Shown here piece after piece: positions 54,201 to 59,679 of a DNA stretch of 59,679 nt (the first letter of the stretch is position 1; each line of letters begins with the position of its first letter). Made by a program: the position numbers and the translations under genes. The notes beneath the pieces were generated by a model. It saw nothing but the letters and a program-made list of their open reading frames with translations, had not been told where the DNA came from and ran no database searches. The DNA is taken from NCBI GenBank assembly GCA_016931085.1, contig JAFGFO010000245.1:1-59679 (forward strand), in the 5' to 3' direction. Origin of the DNA: Thermoflexales bacterium. GTDB taxonomy: Bacteria > Chloroflexota > Anaerolineae > Fen-1058.

Positions 54201-54312
54201 GGACGAGCCAGCCGAGTCCGTCAAAGACGCGGTAGTCGCCGATGTGCGGGGGTTCATCGGCCAACAGAAGGTATACGACGACTTGACACTGCTGGTGGCC
54301 AAGCAAAAGTAG
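51295..54312 (+). CDS. LacI-like ligand-sensor/GAF-like/PAS/PP2C (SpoIIE-RsbU type) phosphatase
   Basis: A 1005-residue protein. Residues about 20-310 form a LacI/GalR-type periplasmic-binding-protein-like sugar sensor (IGLLIPNVYRGNEE, HGYRRIAFLCGPE, VAVTGFDDEPTSSVITPPLTTI) but without the N-terminal helix-turn-helix; only a basic tail precedes it. Then a helical/GAF-like region (about 400-620), a PAS domain (about 625-745) almost identical to PAS 2 of the upstream gene, a coiled coil and a PP2C domain (about 785-1003) with the metal-binding motifs DEVGGDYYD, GDVTGHGLESG, SDGITEAEN and DDLTLL. It should dephosphorylate an anti-anti-sigma (STAS) partner in response to a ligand. GTG start, GGAGG 7 nt upstream. 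The first 1 kb is less GC-rich than the rest. Confidence 0.88.
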   Translation: MTEYQKPERKKRTKSQPTRPTIGLLIPNVYRGNEELVWQNAMDAARENGANLICFTGGYLDMSDGSEARANILYQLISQEEIDGLVTFSSTVGWFIGKEKLVDFCKGYEPLPVVSVDVKLAGIPSVVKSNYQGMREAMIHLIEEHGYRRIAFLCGPENADWAQERLRAYTETLTDYGLDVDEKLIAPAPTTWEFARPEIGPATQQINILLNERNLVPGIDFEALVGATDSLIQEAVRTLQERGVQIPEQVAVTGFDDEPTSSVITPPLTTIRAPFCEMGYKAVELVLALLAGEQVPEQVSLPCKLVIRQSCGCQDPCVAAVTATPGHTPAVVPLDAPLIQPELGAEMVRVAQASGIESIQHELEPILDTFTAELTGAQPGVFLNALDEALQRSTATVDELSQWHNIISTLWQHILLRLNHNGAEARQAETLLREAQVLIGRVAERTQMLKSLRDHQQELDFQRVSASLLATLDINALMDTLANELPGLGIPSCYLSLFENPRPYQYPDPAPQWARLVLAYGPQGRTPLESPGQRFPARQLIPDELWPQDRACSFVLLSLHFQQEQIGFVLFESGSRRGSMYETLRMEISSALQGTLLVQRVQERSAALARHQYILGTFMANVPDSIYFKDCQSRITLANPAHARDLGLHDSLEEIGKTDFDFFPEEQARPRYEQEQEIIRTGQPILALEEPCARGRWALTTKMPLRDERGEIIGTFGISRDITELKRMQATLEKANAEISTLNERLKAENLRMEAELDVTRRLQQMLLPTEEELLQIEGLDIAGFMQPADEVGGDYYDVLQHNGALKIGIGDVTGHGLESGVVMLMLQTAVRTLQTSGVEDPVYFMDILNRLLHANLQRMNVDKSMTLALLDYDAGRLAAPGHLRLSGQHEQLIVVRRGGKVELIDTIDLGFPLGIEDGIAHFVKEMPPVELKAGDGVVLYSDGITEAENEAKEFYGLERLCQVVSAHWDEPAESVKDAVVADVRGFIGQQKVYDDLTLLVAKQK

Positions 54313-54396
54313 CCGCCCAAGCTCCACCCCTCCAGTTTGGAACGCAGTCGCAGCGTGCGCGGGGCTTGGGGGTAAAACAAGCCTCGACGGGCATAG

Positions 54397-57300
54397 ATGA
54401 GCGATCTCCGTTCCCCGGTTTTTGAAATGGCTTCTAGATACTCACACACATTCCGCGCTCTTTTGCGCCGCATAGCTACTAGCCTGGCCATTCTGCTGGC
54501 CATCGCTTACCTGACCATGTTTGGCCTGATTGTGGGCGAGCGAGGGCAAGCCGGGCTGCCGGCCGAGCCGCTCAACGCAACGCTTGAAGCGCTGCGCCGC
54601 ACGCTTGACTACGTGATCAATCATCCGGCCACCTATCACTGGCAGCGGCAAGACGTGTCGGCCCCCGGCCTGGTCTTGAACCTGCTTGGCCGCAGCGCCG
54701 CCTTGCTCCTGGCCGCCCTTGGATTGGCCACCATCACAGCTATACCCTTGGGGATGGCGGCCGCCCTGTCTCGGCGGCTGCGGACAGCGCCGTTGGTGCT
54801 GCTGCTTTCCATCCTGGGCGTCTCCACACCCAGCTTTTTGCTGGCCATGCTGTTCTGGGTGATCAACACGCAGGCGTATCGCACATTCGGATTGCAGAGC
54901 GCACCGCTCCCGCCGATAGGCTTCGGCTGGGACGCGCACCTGGTGATGCCGGCACTGGTCCTGGCTACTCGGCCGCTGGCGCAGATCGTCCAGGTGACAT
55001 ACGTGTCCCTGTCGAACGTGTTGGGGGAAGATTATATCCGAACGGCGCAGGCCAAAGGGCTGGCCGGCCGCGTGGTCATCACCCGCCATGCGCTGCGGAA
55101 CATCTTGATCCCGGTCATGACCACCCTGGGGACCTCGCTGCGCTTTTCATTGGCCAGCCTGCCAGTAGTCGAAATCTTTTTTGTCTGGCCCGGAGCGGGG
55201 CGGGCGCTGCTGCAAGCCATCGAGCTGGGAAACGCCTGGCTGGTGACCGACCTGATTGTATCGCTAGGCTTTCTCTTCCTGGTGATCAACCTGGCACTGG
55301 ATCTCATCTACCAGATCGTAGACCCACGCCTGAGAGGCAGCAATCAGACGAAAGAGCACACACAAGATCAGCCCACGTGGCAGGAACGCTGGGATGACTT
55401 GAAACAAGCCTGGCTCGACCTGGGAGTTCGGCTGCCAGCTTTTAGATTCCCCTGGCAGCGGGACAAGCCGGCCCAATCTCCATGCGAAGCGTCCAGGCTG
55501 CAAGCCGTCACCCCCCATCAAGCGAGCGGCGGCGAGCATCCACTCTCCCACTCACCCCGGCACTATCTGCTCCGCAGCGTTTTGCGCAACCCGCCCTTGT
55601 TGATAGGCACGCTTTTGGTGACAGCCCTTTTGGGCCTGGCCCTTTGGGGGGCCAGGTTGGCCTCTGCCAGCCCTTACGAAACCCATGGCGTGATGATGGT
55701 CGAGGGTAAGATCAACGCTCCCCCCTTTGCACCCTCCTCCCAATTTCCGTGGGGGAGTGACGCGGTCGGGCGAGATATTCAAGCCCTGGTGCTGGCCGGC
55801 GCCAGGCAAACACTGACCATGGCGCTGTTGGGCATGATGGCGCGCATGCTGCTCGGCACTGGCCTGGGCATGCTGGCGGGGTGGTGGCAGGACAGTTGGC
55901 TGGACCGCCTGATCAGCAGCGTGGTGGCGGTGTGGGCCGCCTTCCCCGTCACGCTGTTCGCCATGATCCTGATCCTGGCCCTGGGCATCCAGGAGGGCAT
56001 GAGCGTCTTTGTCATCACGCTGTGCGTCGTGGGTTGGGGAGAAATCGCCCAGTTCGTGCGCGGGCAGGTGATGGGCCTCAAGCCCCAACTGTACATCGAG
56101 GCGGCGCGAGCGGTGGGGGCACACACGGGGCGCATCTTGAGCAGGCACATCTTGCCCCACCTGTGGGCGCCACTGCTGGTGCTGGCCACGTTGGAAATGG
56201 GCAGCATCTTGCTGCTGTTGGCCGAGCTGGGCTTTCTGAACATCTTCCTGGGCGGCGGATTCAGGGCCGAGATCGGCACGACCAGCATGCAGCAATCCAT
56301 CGTCTACTATTTCTCCGATGTGCCGGAGTGGGGGGCGCTTTTAGCCAACATCCGCAACTGGTGGCGGAGCTATCCCTGGATGGCGTGGTATCCGGGTGTG
56401 ACTTTCTTCATGGCCATCCTGAGCTTTAACCTGTGGGGCGAGGGCCTGCGCCGCTTTCTAGAAGACAGTCGCTTCAACATCGGGCGGGTGATTAACCGCT
56501 ACACCGTGATAGCGGCCGGCATCGCTATACTGGGAGGCACCTGGCTGGTGCGCAGCACGGCCGCGCTGGAAATGTACAAAGAGCAAATCCAGCAATTCAA
56601 CACGCCGCGCGCGATGCGGGACATTCTAACCCTGGCTTCGCCCCCGTTCCAGGGCCGCGAGACGGGGCTGGCCGGCGCGCAGGCGGCTGCCGAGTACATC
56701 GCTGCCGAGATGGAGGCCATGGGCCTGTTCCCGGCCGGCGACAACGAGACCTTCTTCTACAGTGTCCCAGCGCCTCGCCCTCACCTGGCCCAAACACCCC
56801 GCCTGGAGATCGTGCAGGGCCAGGCGGTCGAACGGCTCGTCCACCGGCAAGATTTCACCGAGCACGTCGGATACCGCGTACCCAGCCCCGAGCGGACAGG
56901 CGCTATCGTGGGGATAGCGCTCGGACCCGACCCGAGCGAAGCGGGCACAGGCGCCACGAACAACCTGGTCAAGCTTGGCCTGGGCCAGAACGTCATCATC
57001 GTGCGCGAGGCAGCCTGGGCCTACCTCGAGCGAGGCATCTCGTCCGTAAGCGGCGTGCTGCTCGTCCCGGCAGATGGCGAGGAGACTAAAGCGATCCAGC
57101 GCAAGTATCTCTTCCCGGCGTATCCATTCGGCTATGGCGCACTTTCTGCCGAGGTGCCGGTGATGATCATCACCCCACAAGTCGCCGAGCACTTGTTGGC
57201 GACGGCCAACAGCAGCCTGGCCCAACTGGACGCCCTGGCCAACAGCCTGCCCCCCAACCAGGTCGCGTCGACCGGGCCAGGCGTGCAGGTGCGCATGGCC

Positions 57301-59490
57301 ATCCCGCAAGCGGCGCAGAACCTGGACGAGAAATACCATTACGTCATCGGCTTTATCCCCGGCACCGGGGCGCTGATGGGCGAAGGGGAAGGCAGCGGGC
57401 TCGACAGCAAGGTCATCATCGTGAGCGCCTATTACGATGGGCTGGGCACAGATCCCGACGGCAGGCTTTATCCCAGCGCTAACGACAACGCCAGCGGCGT
57501 GGCTGCCATGCTCGAAATCGCGCGCGCGATCAAGCAGAGCCCCCTTCAGCCCAGGAAGACGATCGTCTTTGTCGCATGGCCCGGCGGCGAGCGCTGGGAG
57601 GGCTTTAGCGTCAAGAATACCATGACGGCCAAGCGCGGCTTCAACCTGCTCACCGTCGAGACGGTGATCGAGTTGAGCGGCGTCGGGGCAGGCAGCGGCT
57701 CTGGGATCGCGCTGGGGCCAGGCACCAGCTTCAGCATGGTTCAGCTCTTCCAGGATGCCGCCAAGCGGGTGGGCGTGCCTGTCACCACGCGCGGGCGAGG
57801 GCCTCACTTTGACATGTTTACCCCCAGCGGCTTTGGCGGCCGTTCCGCGCTGAGCGCCTACGTGAGCTGGGACGGCTCCGACCAGACGGCCCACACGACC
57901 GGCGACACCCCAGAAGCGATCGACCCGGCCAAGGTGGCCAAGCTGGGCCAGACGACGTTCCTGGTAGTGAGCACACTCGGCCAGGCGGAGGCCGAAGAAA
58001 CGCCGCTCAAGCCGCTGGCCCAAGGCGATGGCTACGTCCAGGGCGCGCGGATGTTTGACGAGGGGCAGGCGCTGAAACACATAGAGTACCTTGCCAGCGA
58101 CGAGCTGGAGGGGCGCCGCCCGGGCACGCCCGGCGGGCAGAAGGCAGGCGATTACATCGCGGCCCGCTTTGTCGAATACGGGCTGCAGCCGGCCGGATCG
58201 GGCGGCACCTATTTCCAACCTTTCAGCCTGCCCTACACCACGCTCGTCGAGTCGCCCATCCTCGCCGTCACATTCCCCAGCCTGGCTGTGACAAGCGGCG
58301 CACCCCTTACCCGCAGTTACACCTATCACACGGACTATATCCCCTATGTCAGAAGAGCCTTGGGATCAGGCGAGGCACATGGGCAGGTAGTGTGGTTTGG
58401 CGAATGTGACACCAACAAGCTAGGCTCGAGCCTGGCGGACAAGATCGTCCTCTGCCAGTCTTCCTCAGTGACACCCTACGAGCGGCTGGTCGAACAGGCG
58501 CTCAAATACAAGATTTCTGGGCTATTGCTCATCAGAGAAGACGCAGGCCCATACCCACGGCCATCGTATCGCATTGGCAACCTGACCGCGCTGCCCGCTT
58601 TCTGGATCACCGAGGCTATCGCGCAGGACTTGATAGCCGGCAGCTCCTACACGCTCGACGATCTGGAGCGGCTGTCCGTTCCCACCCCGCTCTCTACAAC
58701 GGTGCACATGGCCGCCTCTATCCAGGCGCGCGAGGTCGAGGCGCGCAACGTGCTGGGCCTGCTGCCCGGCACGGACCCGCAGCACAAGGACGAGATCGTC
58801 GTCATTGGCGCTCACTACGACCACATGGGGCGCGACCCGGACGGGACGATCTACAATGGGGCCAACGACAATGCCAGCGGCGTGGCGGTGATGCTGGAAA
58901 TCGCGCGCCTGTGGCAAGCGCAAGGCTTCCGCCCGGCCCGTAGCGTGCTCTTTGCCGCCTGGGACGACGAAGAGCAAGGCTTGCTAGGCTCGCATTACTA
59001 CGCGTATAACTCGATCTACCCACTCGATCGTACCGTCGCCATGCTCAACCTAGACATGGTTGGCGTGGGCGAAGAATTGATTATCTCTGGAAGGGGAATC
59101 ATGGCCACCCAACTTCAGGCCAGCACCAGGGTCTACAGCGTCACCGCGACGATCGAGCCGCAAGCTGGCGGAAGCGATGACGCCTCTTTCCAAGACGTCG
59201 GCGTGTCCGCCGGTTCATACTTCATGTTCCCGGTTATCGGTTCTGATCTCGAGCTGGCCTATCACAGGCCGGAGGATGACGTTCAGAACATCCTGCCCGG
59301 CAGTCTCAGGACGGTCGGCGTCCTGAGTGCGCATACCATGGCTGCCTGGAGCGGCGGCGGGCCGACTCTGCCGCTACCCGCTGCAGGGCCGAGCCGCACC
59401 TTGCGAGACCTGATCCTACCCACACCGGTCTGCCCGACGCCCTGGCCGCTCGGCTCGATGACGTGCGATCACGGGCAGTGGTCGAGGTAA
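54397..59490 (+). CDS. DppB-DppC permease fused to two PA/M28 peptidase modules
   Basis: A single uninterrupted 1697-residue frame. Residues about 1-315: DppB-like permease with EAA loop EDYIRTAQAKGL (211-222) and RHALRNILIPV. About 315-386: cytoplasmic linker. About 386-690: DppC-like permease with WGSDAVGRDI, EAA loop YIEAARAVGA (about 567) and GFLNIFLGGG. About 700-717: an extra helix that would place the C-terminus outside. Then two M28 zinc-peptidase modules, each with a PA-like insertion. Module 2 (about 1200-1650) keeps all ligands: GAHYDH (about 1471), NDNASG, DDEEQG, NLDMVG and AYHRPEDD. Module 1 (about 740-1190) has AYYDG and no matching Asp. Suggests extracellular peptide hydrolysis coupled to import. 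No ATPase or binding protein in the window. The start is weakly supported (no ribosome-binding site); ATG at 54427 is an alternative. Confidence 0.9.
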   Translation: MSDLRSPVFEMASRYSHTFRALLRRIATSLAILLAIAYLTMFGLIVGERGQAGLPAEPLNATLEALRRTLDYVINHPATYHWQRQDVSAPGLVLNLLGRSAALLLAALGLATITAIPLGMAAALSRRLRTAPLVLLLSILGVSTPSFLLAMLFWVINTQAYRTFGLQSAPLPPIGFGWDAHLVMPALVLATRPLAQIVQVTYVSLSNVLGEDYIRTAQAKGLAGRVVITRHALRNILIPVMTTLGTSLRFSLASLPVVEIFFVWPGAGRALLQAIELGNAWLVTDLIVSLGFLFLVINLALDLIYQIVDPRLRGSNQTKEHTQDQPTWQERWDDLKQAWLDLGVRLPAFRFPWQRDKPAQSPCEASRLQAVTPHQASGGEHPLSHSPRHYLLRSVLRNPPLLIGTLLVTALLGLALWGARLASASPYETHGVMMVEGKINAPPFAPSSQFPWGSDAVGRDIQALVLAGARQTLTMALLGMMARMLLGTGLGMLAGWWQDSWLDRLISSVVAVWAAFPVTLFAMILILALGIQEGMSVFVITLCVVGWGEIAQFVRGQVMGLKPQLYIEAARAVGAHTGRILSRHILPHLWAPLLVLATLEMGSILLLLAELGFLNIFLGGGFRAEIGTTSMQQSIVYYFSDVPEWGALLANIRNWWRSYPWMAWYPGVTFFMAILSFNLWGEGLRRFLEDSRFNIGRVINRYTVIAAGIAILGGTWLVRSTAALEMYKEQIQQFNTPRAMRDILTLASPPFQGRETGLAGAQAAAEYIAAEMEAMGLFPAGDNETFFYSVPAPRPHLAQTPRLEIVQGQAVERLVHRQDFTEHVGYRVPSPERTGAIVGIALGPDPSEAGTGATNNLVKLGLGQNVIIVREAAWAYLERGISSVSGVLLVPADGEETKAIQRKYLFPAYPFGYGALSAEVPVMIITPQVAEHLLATANSSLAQLDALANSLPPNQVASTGPGVQVRMAIPQAAQNLDEKYHYVIGFIPGTGALMGEGEGSGLDSKVIIVSAYYDGLGTDPDGRLYPSANDNASGVAAMLEIARAIKQSPLQPRKTIVFVAWPGGERWEGFSVKNTMTAKRGFNLLTVETVIELSGVGAGSGSGIALGPGTSFSMVQLFQDAAKRVGVPVTTRGRGPHFDMFTPSGFGGRSALSAYVSWDGSDQTAHTTGDTPEAIDPAKVAKLGQTTFLVVSTLGQAEAEETPLKPLAQGDGYVQGARMFDEGQALKHIEYLASDELEGRRPGTPGGQKAGDYIAARFVEYGLQPAGSGGTYFQPFSLPYTTLVESPILAVTFPSLAVTSGAPLTRSYTYHTDYIPYVRRALGSGEAHGQVVWFGECDTNKLGSSLADKIVLCQSSSVTPYERLVEQALKYKISGLLLIREDAGPYPRPSYRIGNLTALPAFWITEAIAQDLIAGSSYTLDDLERLSVPTPLSTTVHMAASIQAREVEARNVLGLLPGTDPQHKDEIVVIGAHYDHMGRDPDGTIYNGANDNASGVAVMLEIARLWQAQGFRPARSVLFAAWDDEEQGLLGSHYYAYNSIYPLDRTVAMLNLDMVGVGEELIISGRGIMATQLQASTRVYSVTATIEPQAGGSDDASFQDVGVSAGSYFMFPVIGSDLELAYHRPEDDVQNILPGSLRTVGVLSAHTMAAWSGGGPTLPLPAAGPSRTLRDLILPTPVCPTPWPLGSMTCDHGQWSR

Positions 59491-59560
59491 AGGAGCGAGA
59501 GGTAGGGAGATGGCACTTGCCCTAAGGCCAAAGTATGCTAAACTAGGGCCAAGGAGCAAT

Positions 59561-59674
59561 ATGCCAATCCGGGCTGTCATCTTTGATATTGGCGCAGTAC
59601 CGCAAAAGTTACTATTTTATTATCCGCGAATCTACGCGAATCTACACAAATGGCATAAAATTAGTGAAAATTAG
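59561..59674 (+). pseudogene. Start of a HAD-like hydrolase gene running into a repeat (truncated)
   Basis: AAGGAG 4 nt before ATG opens a frame reading MPIRAVIFDIGAVP, the usual HAD N-terminus with nucleophile Asp in the FDxG motif, but after 14 residues it departs from the family and ends after 37 codons in repeat DNA. Either a gene broken by an inserted repeat or an assembly end; the window ends too soon to decide. The upstream gap (59491-59560) holds no clear promoter. Confidence 0.5.
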
Positions 59675-59679
59675 CGAAA
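59615..59679. repeat. AT-rich dispersed repeat with CGCGAATCTA tandem (3' end cut)
   Basis: CGCGAATCTA occurs twice in tandem (59625-59634, 59635-59644), then AAAATTAGTGAAA/AAAATTAGCGAAA. Composition departs sharply from the surrounding GC-rich DNA. It resembles non-coding dispersed repeats and continues past the window. Confidence 0.55.

Noticed and set aside
54313..54396. A short separate gene or terminator between the phosphatase and the fusion gene
   Set aside because: No ribosome-binding site, coding pattern or clear hairpin found in this 84-nt gap.
1..59679. tRNA, rRNA or integrase/transposase genes and phage modules
   Set aside because: None could be recognised on either strand; the mobile signals seen are short non-coding repeats only.

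Overview
High-GC bacterial chromosome fragment that reads as a member of the Chloroflexota (Anaerolineae/Caldilineae-like), probably from an uncultured or metagenome-assembled genome. This is inference from content: a YYY/DUF2298 membrane protein fused to a GT39-type glycosyltransferase, coenzyme F420 genes cofC and cofD beside an F420-type (LLM) oxidoreductase, giant secreted DUF11/TolB/LamG proteins, a flavodiiron protein, RsbR/RsbU-style regulators and many short dispersed palindromic repeats. I recognise no rRNA, tRNA, CRISPR array, integrase or transposase gene.

Layout. 1-7.4 kb: 3' part of a giant secreted repeat protein and a small secreted protein. 7.4-9.8 kb (minus): adenine deaminase downstream of a TumE-like toxin-antitoxin-like pair. 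9.9-13.7 kb (minus): MFS transporter and a three-gene ABC exporter (COG4586/4587/3694 type). 13.9-21.3 kb (minus): alpha/beta hydrolase and a 2135-residue subtilisin-like protease with beta-helix, cohesin-like and dockerin-like modules. 21.6-22.7 kb (plus): nucleotidyltransferase pair and a PaaI-type thioesterase. 22.7-25.3 kb (minus): LLM oxidoreductase, cofC, cofD. 25.6-40.6 kb (plus): envelope glycan region with three GT39-like proteins (one fused to DUF2298), an LPG_synthase_TM protein, a GT4 glycosyltransferase, two methyltransferases, an MFS transporter and a Nudix hydrolase. 40.7-41.8 kb: flavodiiron protein. 42-43.8 kb (minus): two-gene ABC-2 exporter. 43.9-47.4 kb: methyltransferase, metallo-beta-lactamase-fold hydrolase, unusual alpha/beta hydrolase, DUF4342 protein and an unknown membrane protein. 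47.4-54.3 kb: GH3 glycosidase, then a strong promoter with a structured leader in front of a PAS-PAS-STAS protein and a LacI-like-sensor/PAS/PP2C phosphatase. 54.4-59.5 kb: one 1697-residue protein joining DppB-like permease, DppC-like permease and two M28 peptidase modules. The window ends in the first codons of a HAD-like gene that runs into a repeat.

The most unusual item is the DppB-DppC-M28-M28 polypeptide: membrane topology would put peptidase modules outside the cell at the mouth of a peptide importer, and the first module has lost metal ligands. The second theme is repeats acting on genes: GTAGGGGC-type palindromes supply the stop codons of five genes, AGAC-N7-GTCT palindromes sit at gene ends, two roughly 100-bp MITE-like elements carry apparent target-site duplications, and several protein tails or linkers look repeat-derived. 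Three promoters share an almost identical core.

Starts were chosen by ribosome-binding site and family N-terminus, so several CDS are shorter than the longest open frame. All family assignments are from reading motifs; no database search was possible.
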